DNA of 36,222 nucleotides from positions 1 through 36,222 of the forward strand of contig CAZTII010000013.1 in assembly GCA_964613305.1 (NCBI GenBank). The letters run 5' to 3'. Made by a program: the position numbers and the translations under genes. The notes beneath the pieces were generated by a model. That model made no database searches and was not told where the DNA came from. It saw nothing but the letters and a program-made list of their open reading frames with translations. This document shows positions 15,755-23,700 of the stretch, one piece after another. Within the stretch, counting starts at the first letter, position 1. The number at the start of each line of letters is the position of its first letter. This DNA is from CAZTII01 sp964613305. Its GTDB lineage: Bacteria > Bacillota_I > Bacilli_A > Erysipelotrichales > Erysipelotrichaceae.

Positions 15755-17226
15755 AGCTTCACCTTAATGTCATTATCGTTTAAATAGTGTTTTAAATCCA
15801 TAATTTCAATTTCTTTAAAGTGGAATAATGAAGCAGCTAAAGCTGCATCAGCACAACCTACCGTTAACGCTTCTTTAAAATCTTCTTTTTTACCAGCACC
15901 ACCAGAAGCGATAACTGGAATTGACACTGCACAACTTACAGCACGTGTTAATTCAATATCGAATCCATCTTTTGTTCCATCCGCATCCATGCTTGTCAAT
16001 AAAATTTGACCCGCTCCGCGTCGTTCAACTTCTTTTGCCCATACAACAACATCAACACCTGAACTCTTAGTACCGCCTTCAAGAAGTACATCGTATTGTT
16101 TTGTTTCTTTGTTATATGCTGCATCAATACCAATTACAACTAATTCTTTACCAAATTTGGCCGAACATTCATTAATTAACTCAGGATTTAAAAAGGCTGC
16201 TGTTCCGATAGAGAAACGTGTTGCACCACTAGATAACACGCGTTGAGCGTCTTCCACAGTACGAATACCACCACCAATTGTTACTGGAATAGTAATATTT
16301 TTAGCAATATTTGCGACCAAATCAATCATGATATCTCTTTTTTCGTTTGTAGCGCTAATATCTAATAACACTAATTCATCAGCTCCCGCATTTTGATAAG
16401 CAATTGCTGCTTCTACTGGATCACCGGCATCAACACAATTTACAAATTTAATCCCTTTTACCACTCGACCATCTTTTAAATCAAGACATGGAATAATTCT
16501 TTTGTTGTTGTCATTACTTGCCATAATAGCCTCCTCTAATTTTAGAGCGCGGATGTATAATGCCTTACCAAGTATTGCGCCCTCACACCCTATTTTTTTT
16601 GCTTTGAGTATATCCGCAATACCAGATACACCACCTGATATTATAATATTAATTCCACTTTTTTCAACCATTTTTTGTGTTGATAGTATATTAGGACCAC
16701 GCATCATTCCATCTTGAGCTATATCAGTATATACGATTGTTTTGACACCTAACGCCTTCATTTCTAAGGCGACATCATAAGCATCTTTACTTGAAACTAC
16801 TTCCCAACCATGAGTTGCGACTTGACCATTTTTAGCATCAATACCAACAACAATTTTTTCACTACCAAAGCGCTCAATCGCTTCTTTTACTAAAGATGGG
16901 TTTTCTATCGCAACCGTACCTAAAATAACACGATAAACACCTAACTTTAAAATAGCATCAATATCCTCAATCGTACGAATTCCTCCACCAACTTGAATGG
17001 GAATAGAAAGTGTTTTTGCCATTTCTTGAATTACTGGATAATTCACTGTTTTTCCTTCACGTGCACCATTTAAATCAACACAATGAATAAAAGTAGCTCC
17101 TTGACTTTGCCATTTTAAAGCCATTTGTACAGGGTCATCACCATAAATGGTTTTTATGTTATAGTCCCCTTGTTCTAAACGAACACAATAACCGTCTAAT
17201 ATATCAATCGCGGGATAGCATTGCAT
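15751..17226 (-). CDS. hisAF: HisA-HisF fusion: ProFAR isomerase plus imidazole glycerol phosphate synthase cyclase subunit
   Basis: Both (beta-alpha)8 enzymes of the middle histidine pathway are in one 491-residue frame. HisA (1-234) starts MQCYPAIDILDG with catalytic Asp8, has a VYTDIAQDGM segment with the second Asp, and ends KALYIRALKLEEAI. HisF (235-491) starts MASNDNNKRIIPCLDLKDG and has VVIGIDA and LLTSMDADG. The start at 17226 is set by AAAGGGGTG after the hisB stop; the frame's longer N-terminal extension overlaps hisB and has no ribosome site. At the joint no stop codon separates the two, but GGAGG and an ATG sit exactly at the HisF start. HisF positions equal to Thermotoga Lys99, Asn103 and Glu167 read Arg, Gly and Gln. 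hisH is absent. Confidence 0.93.
   Translation of the reverse strand: MQCYPAIDILDGYCVRLEQGDYNIKTIYGDDPVQMALKWQSQGATFIHCVDLNGAREGKTVNYPVIQEMAKTLSIPIQVGGGIRTIEDIDAILKLGVYRVILGTVAIENPSLVKEAIERFGSEKIVVGIDAKNGQVATHGWEVVSSKDAYDVALEMKALGVKTIVYTDIAQDGMMRGPNILSTQKMVEKSGINIIISGGVSGIADILKAKKIGCEGAILGKALYIRALKLEEAIMASNDNNKRIIPCLDLKDGRVVKGIKFVNCVDAGDPVEAAIAYQNAGADELVLLDISATNEKRDIMIDLVANIAKNITIPVTIGGGIRTVEDAQRVLSSGATRFSIGTAAFLNPELINECSAKFGKELVVIGIDAAYNKETKQYDVLLEGGTKSSGVDVVVWAKEVERRGAGQILLTSMDADGTKDGFDIELTRAVSCAVSIPVIASGGAGKKEDFKEALTVGCADAALAASLFHFKEIEIMDLKHYLNDNDIKVKL
16522..16537 (-). promoter_or_regulatory. internal ribosome binding site and ATG at the start of the HisF part
   Basis: On the minus strand AGAGGAGG (16537-16530), 5 nt, ATG (16524-16522). 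This is as strong as any start site in the window. It lies inside the open HisA-HisF frame and would give a free HisF of 257 residues, the normal HisF length. Confidence 0.75.
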
Positions 17227-17227
17227 C

Positions 17228-17815
17228 TTATAACACCCCTTTCGTTGATGGAACGCCAAGTACACGGGAATCAAACTGCGTTGCCATATCTAGGGAACGA
17301 GCAAATGCTTTGTGCATCGCTTCTATTTTATGATGATTGTTTTTACCTTTTAACAGTTGAAGATGCATATTAATACCACCAGAAGTACAAACAGCACGAA
17401 AGAACTCTTCTACCATTTCTGTATCATACATACCTAACGAATCAACACTAAATTCTCCTTCAAAACTTAAAAATGGTCTACCAGAACAATCTAGTGCACA
17501 CAATACTAGCGTTTCATCCATCGGTAGTAACATTGAACCATAACGAACAATACCACGTTTATCACCTAATGCTTCAGAAATAGCTTGTCCTAAAACAATT
17601 CCCACATCTTCAATGGTATGATGACTATCTACTTCTAAATCACCTTTAACGATTACTGATAAATCAAACAAACCATGCTTAGCAAACAACGTTAGCATAT
17701 GATCAAAAAATCCAATTCCCGTATCAATTGTTGAAATTCCACTACCATCTAGATTTAATGTCAAATCAATTTCTGTTTCCTTTGTACTTCTTTTAATACT
17801 AGCTGTTCTCATCAT
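17228..17815 (-). CDS. hisB: imidazoleglycerol-phosphate dehydratase
   Basis: HisB removes water from imidazole glycerol phosphate to give imidazole acetol phosphate. It is the single-function form (195 residues, no phosphatase domain). Metal-binding motifs are present: GIGFFDHMLTLFAKH, EVDSHHTIEDVGIVLG, MDETLVLCALDCSGRP, EEFFRAV and NNHHKIEAMHKAFARSL. It overlaps the end of hisC, with AAGGAG just before the ATG pair at 17815/17812. The hisA-hisF frame starts 1 nt after its stop; this is where hisH usually lies, and there is no room for it. Confidence 0.97.
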   Translation of the reverse strand: MMRTASIKRSTKETEIDLTLNLDGSGISTIDTGIGFFDHMLTLFAKHGLFDLSVIVKGDLEVDSHHTIEDVGIVLGQAISEALGDKRGIVRYGSMLLPMDETLVLCALDCSGRPFLSFEGEFSVDSLGMYDTEMVEEFFRAVCTSGGINMHLQLLKGKNNHHKIEAMHKAFARSLDMATQFDSRVLGVPSTKGVL

Positions 17816-18845
17816 TAATCTCCTTTAATAGTTTATAGCATACATCCATTTCTTCTTTTGTACCAATAGATAGACGAATCATCGCTTTTCCGCGAATACG
17901 AAGTGTTCGAACCAATACACCTTTTTTTCTTAATTTTAAAGCAATATTATGATTATCTTCCATTAAAATGTAATTGGCATAAGAAGGATACAATTTAAAA
18001 GATAATGAAGCCATTTTATTATAAAATTCTTGTTTAATTTCATTTAATGCTTTAACATCTTCCTTCATACAATGACTGTTTTTTAAACAAATGGTAGCTA
18101 TTGTTTGAGAATAGCTATTGATATTGTATGGAGGACGAGTAATTTCAATCGGCATTAAAGCTCTTTCACTACCAATGCCATAACCAATACGCAATCCTGC
18201 TAAACCATATGCTTTAGAAAATGTCCTAAACACAACAAGATTTTCACAGTCATCAATAAGTTCAATGGCGCTCTCATGATGAAATTCACCATAAGCCTCA
18301 TCAATTAATACAATACCACTAACACTATTTGCTAAGTGTTTTATATCCGCATTACTCATCACATTGCCAGTTGGATTATTAGGACTACAAATAATCGTTA
18401 AAACAGCATCTTTACTTGCTTCAATAAAATCATCAACGTTATAATTAAAGTTTTCATCCAATTCCACTGGAACTTTTGTTCCATGATTTAAATCAATCAT
18501 TAATCCATAGACACTAAATGATGGATTAGGAAATACAACCTTATCATTTAGTGAAACAACGCCTTTTAGTAAGCAATCAATCAGTTGGTCACTACCAACA
18601 CCAACAACAACATTTTCCTTTTTAACGTTGTAAAATGAAGCAATCTCATTTCTTAATACAGTTGAATTAGTATCTGGATATAAACGCGTAATGTCATTGT
18701 TTTTAATAAAATGTTCAACTTCTTTTTTTATACAGTCATGCATTGCAAAAGGATTTTCATTCGCATCTAATTTAATCGAACAATCAACTTCTTCTACCAC
18801 ATATGGTTGAAAGTTTTTTAAATCACTTCTAACGTATTTATTCAT
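17799..18845 (-). CDS. hisC: histidinol-phosphate aminotransferase
   Basis: HisC is a PLP-dependent fold-type I aminotransferase that makes histidinol phosphate from imidazole acetol phosphate and glutamate. The 348-residue protein has KLDANENPFAMHD, CSPNNPTGNVMS, LIDEAYGEFHHE (Asp and Tyr contacting PLP), the PLP lysine in FRTFSKAYGLAGLRIGYG, and VRTLRIRGKAMIRLSIG near the end. It overlaps both hisD (8 nt) and hisB, so its translation is coupled in a compact operon. The histidinol-phosphate phosphatase that acts on its product is not in the window. Confidence 0.97.
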   Translation of the reverse strand: MNKYVRSDLKNFQPYVVEEVDCSIKLDANENPFAMHDCIKKEVEHFIKNNDITRLYPDTNSTVLRNEIASFYNVKKENVVVGVGSDQLIDCLLKGVVSLNDKVVFPNPSFSVYGLMIDLNHGTKVPVELDENFNYNVDDFIEASKDAVLTIICSPNNPTGNVMSNADIKHLANSVSGIVLIDEAYGEFHHESAIELIDDCENLVVFRTFSKAYGLAGLRIGYGIGSERALMPIEITRPPYNINSYSQTIATICLKNSHCMKEDVKALNEIKQEFYNKMASLSFKLYPSYANYILMEDNHNIALKLRKKGVLVRTLRIRGKAMIRLSIGTKEEMDVCYKLLKEINDENS

Positions 18846-20130
18846 AACGAACCCTCATACTATTTGCATGTGCAGTTAATTGTTCACTTTCCGCAAATAA
18901 AATAACATCCTCAGCGTATTGTTGAAGTGAATCTTTACTAAAGGATAAAATACTTGGTTTTCGAATAAAATCATCTACCGACAACACTGAAAAGAAACGT
19001 GCCGTACCACTAGTTGGTAGCACATGATTTGGACCAGCCATATAATCACCAATAGGCTCAGGAGTATAATGGCCTAAAAAGATAGCACCAGCATGACGAA
19101 TTTTAGTCATCACATTCCAAGGATCGCTTACACACAATTCTAAATGTTCAGGGGCAATGCGATTAGATACTTCAATTGCTTCCTCTAATGAATTAACAAC
19201 AAGTATACCACCATAATTATCTATAGATGTTTGAGTAATAGCTTTACGTGATAAGTTACTTAATTGTAACTCTACTTCCGCTTTTATCTTTAAAGCTACA
19301 TCATATGATGTTGTAACAACGATAGAAGAAGCAAGTTCATCGTGTTCAGCTTGCGATAAACAATCCGCTGCCACAAAACGAGGGGTACAACTTTCATCAG
19401 CGATAATTAAAATTTCACTTGGTCCGGCAATTGAATCAATACTTACATAACCAAAAACTTCTTTTTTTGCTAAGGCAACATAAATATTACCTGGACCAAC
19501 AATTTTATCCACTTTTGGAATACAACATGTTCCATAGGCTAAAGCACCAATAGCTTGAGCGCCACCAACTTTGTATATTTCTGTAACTCCTGCGATATGT
19601 GCTGCCACTAAGACAACAGGATTAATTGTCCCATTGATGGATGGAGGTGTCACCATCACAATATTTTTTACACCTGCTACTTTTGCGGGCAATACATTCA
19701 TTAATACTGATGAAGGATAACTAGCTTTACCACCAGGAACGTAAACACCACAACTTTCCATCGGTAGTACTAACTGTCCTAAAACCGTTCCTTCACCATC
19801 AACATCCATCCATGACGTTTGTTTTTGTTTTTGATGATAACTAGTAATACGACGAGCTGCTTTTTTAATAACTTCAATCAATTCTTGATCAACTTCTAAA
19901 TACGCGGCTTCAATTTCTTCTGGAGTAACACGTATTGTATCTTTAGTAAGCATTACTTTATCAAATTGATGGGTATAATCAAATAATGCTTCATCACCTT
20001 TAGACTTAATGTTTTTTAATATTTCTTTTACTTTTGTTTCATGTCCACCTGAATCAAATTGTGAACGCTCTTTTATTTTAAGGAGAAATTGTTCAATTTT
20101 TTCTTCTTTGATTATTTCAATCGAAGTCAT
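18838..20130 (-). CDS. hisD: histidinol dehydrogenase
   Basis: HisD carries out the last two steps, NAD-dependent oxidation of histidinol to histidine, using zinc. Family segments in order: GVYVPGGKASYPSSVLMNVLPA, VGGAQAIGALAYG, VDKIVGPGNIYVALAKKEVFG, SIAGPSEILIIAD, LSQAEHDELASS (zinc and catalytic residues), RIAPEHLELCV, and GDYMAGPNHVLPTSGTARF. The length of 430 residues is standard. It starts 1 nt after hisG and ends inside hisC. Confidence 0.98.
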   Translation of the reverse strand: MTSIEIIKEEKIEQFLLKIKERSQFDSGGHETKVKEILKNIKSKGDEALFDYTHQFDKVMLTKDTIRVTPEEIEAAYLEVDQELIEVIKKAARRITSYHQKQKQTSWMDVDGEGTVLGQLVLPMESCGVYVPGGKASYPSSVLMNVLPAKVAGVKNIVMVTPPSINGTINPVVLVAAHIAGVTEIYKVGGAQAIGALAYGTCCIPKVDKIVGPGNIYVALAKKEVFGYVSIDSIAGPSEILIIADESCTPRFVAADCLSQAEHDELASSIVVTTSYDVALKIKAEVELQLSNLSRKAITQTSIDNYGGILVVNSLEEAIEVSNRIAPEHLELCVSDPWNVMTKIRHAGAIFLGHYTPEPIGDYMAGPNHVLPTSGTARFFSVLSVDDFIRKPSILSFSKDSLQQYAEDVILFAESEQLTAHANSMRVRYE

Positions 20131-20131
20131 T

Positions 20132-20767
20132 TTATTTTACCCTCTTTCTAATCTGTTCTACAAGTTCCATAATGCTTTCATAGTTCTTTTTCATGCTTGC
20201 TGGATTTACGATAAGACGAGCTGATATTGGAACAATTTCATCTAAAACAACCATTCCATTTTCACGAAGAGTTGACCCAGATTCAACAATATCAACAATG
20301 ACATCGGCTAAACCAACAATTGGTCCTAATTCAACTGAACCGTGTAATTGAATAATTTCAACTTTTTGTTTTCGTACATTTTCAAAATATTCTCTAGCAA
20401 TATTAACAAATGTTGTCGCAACTCGTAGAGCACCATTGCTTTGATATTTCTCTAAAACATTACTTGGTCCAGCAACACACATCCTACATTTACCAAATTC
20501 CATATCCATTACTTCATATACATCTTTAGGATTTTCTAATAAAATGTCTTTGCCAACAATACCAATATCAGCAACGCCATGTTCAACATACGTTGAAACA
20601 TCAGATACTTTTGATAAGAAAAATTGATATTTTCCATCATCACTTGTAAATAATAATTTACGGGAAGACGTTTCCATTTCACTGCACGTAATTCCGATTT
20701 CTTTTAACATTTCCATCGTACTTTTAGCAAGTCTTCCTTTAGCTAAAGCAAAAGTAATTGGTTTCAT
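20132..20767 (-). CDS. hisG: ATP phosphoribosyltransferase, short form catalytic subunit
   Basis: HisG joins ATP and PRPP in the first, feedback-controlled step of histidine synthesis. This is the short (about 211-residue) form, which lacks the regulatory domain and needs HisZ, encoded just upstream. Motifs: ITFALAKGRLAKSTMEML, GVADIGIVGKDILLE, VATTFVNIAREYFEN, and the PRPP loop VDIVESGSTLRENGMVVL. The start at 20767 (MKPITFALAKGRL) is chosen because it overlaps the hisZ stop (TAATG). The frame's longer start lies within hisZ. Confidence 0.96.
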   Translation of the reverse strand: MKPITFALAKGRLAKSTMEMLKEIGITCSEMETSSRKLLFTSDDGKYQFFLSKVSDVSTYVEHGVADIGIVGKDILLENPKDVYEVMDMEFGKCRMCVAGPSNVLEKYQSNGALRVATTFVNIAREYFENVRKQKVEIIQLHGSVELGPIVGLADVIVDIVESGSTLRENGMVVLDEIVPISARLIVNPASMKKNYESIMELVEQIRKRVK

Positions 20768-22032
20768 TAGCCATTTTTCCTTTCTAAAAGACATTGTTCT
20801 ACTGTCATTTGTTTTTCTAATCTTGTTACTACATCAATGGCTAAAATATTTCCATCTTCTTGTACATACAATAATTCCGGTATATTTTTTATTGCACAAA
20901 GTTGTAAATTTTCTTCTAAATCCAATGAAATAATACCATTTTCAATAAAGTATCCTTGTTTACGTAAACCATCCGCAAGAGTAATCGCATGTTTATTATT
21001 GAATTTAGCTAAAATGTAACTATTTATTTTCCATCCATTAACAACAATCTTTTTTCTACTCAACACAGTTAATATTTCATAAATATTAATCGCAAATCCT
21101 ACCGCATCTTTTTTATTTCCAAATTTTTCAATTAAGTTATCATAGCGACCACCATCACAAATGGATGCTCCACTTCCTGATGCATATCCTTTAAAGATAA
21201 CACCAGTATAGTATTCAAATTGGCCAACCATTCCTAAATCAAAGGAACAATGAGAATCTAAACCATAAAATGATAATATAGACACTAATTCATCTAAATA
21301 ATGAACAACTGATAATACTCTTTCATTGTTAGTCAACGATGTAATACGTTTTAACACTTCTTTCTTGCCACATAAAAAAGGTAATTCGATTACCAAGCGT
21401 GCAATTTGTTCTTCAGTGATTGCTTCTTTTACTAATTTTTCTAAGGTAACAATATTTTTATTTTCAATTGCCATACTAATTAAATTAATATACTCTTTAG
21501 AAACATTTCCACATTCCATCAATACATTAAATAAATCAACTTGACCGATATGAATACTAAAATCTGTTAATCCTGCCGCTAATAAACTACTAATTGCTAC
21601 AACAATAACTTCACTATCCGCTCCAATAGAACTATTTCCAATCAATTCTACCCCAGCTTGAGTAAATTCATGCATTTTTGCCGTATAACCATCAACATAG
21701 CGATACGTGTTACCTACATAACATAATCGCAAAGGAAAAATAGCATCACGATACGATGTTGCTACAACCCGGGCAATCGGTGGTGTTAAGTCAGGTCGTA
21801 GTGTCAATAAATTTCCCTTACGATCAAGAAATTGATACATTTCTTGGCGAGATATATTTCCATCTTCTTCATCAAACACTTCAGCGTATTCAAATGTTGG
21901 CGTGGTGATTGGTTCATAGCCATACTGATAAAAAACTTTTTTTATTTGTCGCTCTATTTCGCTTTTAACGCGCTGCGTATTAGGTAGAAAATCTCTTACC
22001 CCATCCGCCGTGTGTATTTTATAATCTTTCAT
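20767..22032 (-). CDS. hisZ: ATP phosphoribosyltransferase regulatory subunit
   Basis: HisZ is a histidyl-tRNA synthetase paralogue that binds histidine and forms a hetero-octamer with short HisG. The HisRS-like core is clear: GVRDFLPNTQRVKSEIERQ, PTFEYAEVF, RPDLTPPIARVVAT, YRYVDGYTAKMHEFTQAGVELIG and GGRYDNLIEKFG. The place next to short-form hisG supports HisZ over a second HisRS. The anticodon-binding domain is replaced by a short C-terminal region (421 residues in all). It is the first his gene, but only 13 nt separate it from the prepilin-like gene, so no leader, T-box or own promoter fits there. Confidence 0.92.
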   Translation of the reverse strand: MKDYKIHTADGVRDFLPNTQRVKSEIERQIKKVFYQYGYEPITTPTFEYAEVFDEEDGNISRQEMYQFLDRKGNLLTLRPDLTPPIARVVATSYRDAIFPLRLCYVGNTYRYVDGYTAKMHEFTQAGVELIGNSSIGADSEVIVVAISSLLAAGLTDFSIHIGQVDLFNVLMECGNVSKEYINLISMAIENKNIVTLEKLVKEAITEEQIARLVIELPFLCGKKEVLKRITSLTNNERVLSVVHYLDELVSILSFYGLDSHCSFDLGMVGQFEYYTGVIFKGYASGSGASICDGGRYDNLIEKFGNKKDAVGFAINIYEILTVLSRKKIVVNGWKINSYILAKFNNKHAITLADGLRKQGYFIENGIISLDLEENLQLCAIKNIPELLYVQEDGNILAIDVVTRLEKQMTVEQCLLERKNG

Positions 22033-22045
22033 GACATCCTTCTTT

Positions 22046-22393
22046 CTATTTATCTTTATAGCTTCCGTGTACGCTACAAGTTACATACGCGTAGTGAGGT
22101 GATCCGGAAGGCTTAGCATACAATACATTGATTGTACCTCCTTTAGGACACGTATTTGTATAGCCTTGTACAATTGAGTTAAGTAAAGCCACTCTTTGCG
22201 TTTCATTAGTATACGACCCAGTCGCTACTGCTTCATAATAATCTCTCATCATCGCTTTTTGATTTTCAATACATGTTGCCTCAGAAGTACTTTGAATTGG
22301 TTCAATAACACTTGGTATCATTAATAATGCAAATGCCGTAATCATTGTAACAATTACGATTAATTCTACTAAAGTAAATCCTTTTTTATTCAT
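22046..22393 (-). CDS. type IV prepilin-like / ComGC-like protein
   Basis: This small secreted or membrane-anchored protein has a class III signal: MNKKGFTLVELIVIVTMITAF. Prepilin peptidase would cut after Gly5, leaving Phe+1 and Glu+5, followed by a hydrophobic helix. The rest (about 30-115) has three cysteines and a CPKGGTINV stretch, like a small pseudopilin globular domain. The 115-residue length fits. Its ATG overlaps the nth stop (ATGA), and hisZ follows 13 nt later. No pilus ATPase, peptidase or other pilin lies nearby, so it is an orphan in a repair and amino-acid operon. It could be a competence or secretion minor pilin. Confidence 0.82.
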   Translation of the reverse strand: MNKKGFTLVELIVIVTMITAFALLMIPSVIEPIQSTSEATCIENQKAMMRDYYEAVATGSYTNETQRVALLNSIVQGYTNTCPKGGTINVLYAKPSGSPHYAYVTCSVHGSYKDK

Positions 22394-23016
22394 ACACCAA
22401 TTCTCCTTTCCTTACAATATTGGCTAACAGTACACTCCTGACATTTTGGTGATTTAGCAGTACATAAGTATCTACCAAAAAATATAAATTGATGATGTGC
22501 TTTACTCCATAGATTACGATCAATTTTCCGCATTAACTTTTTCTCTACCGTTAATACATCATCTTGTTGTTTCGCTAATCCTAAGCGTTTAGAAATACGT
22601 TCAACATGCGTATCGACCGCAATCGCTGGTATGTGATAACATTCACTTAAAACAACATTCGCTGTTTTTCTACCAACTCCAGGAAGAGTCATTAATTGTT
22701 TACGCGTTTTAGGAACAATTCCATTAAAATCATTTAACAATTGACTCGCTAATCCTTTTACTGATTTTGCTTTATTTCGATATAATCCAATCGTTTTAAT
22801 GCAGTTTTCAATATCTTCAAGAGAAGCATTTGCTAAAGATTCAATAGTTGGAAATGTTTGAAATAAAATTGGTGTTACTTTATTTACCGCTTTATCCGTA
22901 GTTTGTGCTGAAAGGACAACCGCAATTAAAAGCTCATGCGGACAGTGATACACTAATTCACATGTCGCCTGAGGAAATAGTACATCAAGCTGATAAAGTA
23001 TATCATTAACTCTCAT
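22390..23016 (-). CDS. nth: endonuclease III (base-excision repair DNA glycosylase/AP lyase)
   Basis: Nth removes oxidised pyrimidines from DNA and nicks the resulting abasic site. The helix-hairpin-helix is LMTLPGVGRKTANVVL with the catalytic Lys, followed by AIAVDTHVERISKRLGL with the catalytic Asp. The [4Fe-4S] cluster motif C-x6-C-x2-C-x5-C is at the C terminus (CTAKSPKCQECTVSQYC). The start at ATG 23016 (208 residues) is preferred over an in-frame TTG at 23034. It overlaps the dnaD end, and the dnaD-nth order is conserved in Firmicutes. Confidence 0.96.
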   Translation of the reverse strand: MRVNDILYQLDVLFPQATCELVYHCPHELLIAVVLSAQTTDKAVNKVTPILFQTFPTIESLANASLEDIENCIKTIGLYRNKAKSVKGLASQLLNDFNGIVPKTRKQLMTLPGVGRKTANVVLSECYHIPAIAVDTHVERISKRLGLAKQQDDVLTVEKKLMRKIDRNLWSKAHHQFIFFGRYLCTAKSPKCQECTVSQYCKERRIGV

Positions 23017-23551
23017 ATCTTTTTCCACTTTCAATCATCGCTGCCGTGATGTTTTGTTCTTTCCAATTGGTTAAAATTTTTGCAATGTAATTCATATTAA
23101 GTTTTTGATAAATAGATGCTTCTCGTAAGGCATAGGTGATTAGGTGATGATCCATCGATACTCCCCACTCATTTAACATCATTAATTCATTACTAGTAAG
23201 TGGACGAGCAAATTCCATTGTAAACAATTCAACCAAAGAAGCGTTATTGATGGCTTTATTTTGTTCTATTTTCACTTCAAATAAACCATCTAAAGAAAAA
23301 ATAACTTTCTTATTTACAACTTTAATATCTAAATATTTTTTAATGGTTAAACGATGAATAATCGCATCTATTTCTGACTCTTTTAGTGACATTTTTTTTA
23401 CTAAGACATCCATTGTAATTGTCATTTGGTGACTGTTATAGTAATCAATAATTAAAACACACAATAATTCTTGTGCATTTAAACCGAGCAACTCGGAGTT
23501 TTCAATAATCCAATCACGACAATTTACATAATGTTGCTTATACCACTTCAT
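23006..23551 (-). CDS. dnaD: DnaD-like replication initiation/primosome protein
   Basis: DnaD helps load the replicative helicase at origins and stalled forks in low-GC Firmicutes. An N-terminal winged-helix domain (about 1-90: DWIIENSELLGLNAQELLCVLIIDYY, then SLKESEIDAIIHRLTIKKYL) is followed by a DnaB_2/DnaD C-terminal domain ending in the YIAKILTNWKEQNI motif. The start at 23551 (MKWYKQHYVNC) is chosen over an upstream in-frame ATG because a GGGTGAT ribosome site and promoter lie just before it, giving 181 residues. It heads the compact unit that continues through nth, the prepilin and the his genes. Confidence 0.85.
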   Translation of the reverse strand: MKWYKQHYVNCRDWIIENSELLGLNAQELLCVLIIDYYNSHQMTITMDVLVKKMSLKESEIDAIIHRLTIKKYLDIKVVNKKVIFSLDGLFEVKIEQNKAINNASLVELFTMEFARPLTSNELMMLNEWGVSMDHHLITYALREASIYQKLNMNYIAKILTNWKEQNITAAMIESGKRYES

Positions 23552-23566
23552 TTTATCACCCGTCTT

Positions 23567-23575
23567 ATTATACCA
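23567..23575 (-). promoter_or_regulatory. extended -10 promoter before dnaD
   Basis: On the minus strand TGG then TATAAT (23572-23567), 15 nt before the dnaD ATG. No clear -35. It may drive dnaD, nth, the prepilin and the his genes, because I find no other promoter or terminator until 15.1 kb. Confidence 0.5.
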
Positions 23576-23630
23576 TGAAACAATAATTGTCTGATATAAA
23601 ATATATATTAATTCATCCTTCAGAAACGTT

Positions 23631-23659
23631 AAAACCCACCGAGGCAAGCGATGGGTTTT
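23631..23659 (-). terminator. terminator after uxuB
   Basis: AAAACCCA (23631-23638) pairs with TGGGTTTT (23652-23659), with a partly paired loop. It lies 42 nt beyond the uxuB stop. The T-run is short, so strength is uncertain. Confidence 0.6.
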
Positions 23660-23700
23660 AAGCATAAGGAGTATATTCGCTAAAAGTTAGTAAGTATCAA

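Noticed and set aside
17227..17274. Sixteen extra residues before HisA
   Set aside because: They overlap hisB in another frame; a good ribosome site and the usual HisA start (MQCYPAIDILDG) are at 17226.
20767..22032. HisZ as a true histidyl-tRNA synthetase
   Set aside because: It sits directly before a short-form hisG that requires HisZ, and its C-terminal region lacks a recognisable anticodon-binding domain.
23552..23665. Longer N terminus for DnaD (38 extra residues)
   Set aside because: The extension covers the TATAAT and GGGTGAT ribosome site and is not DnaD-like; the start at 23551 fits better.
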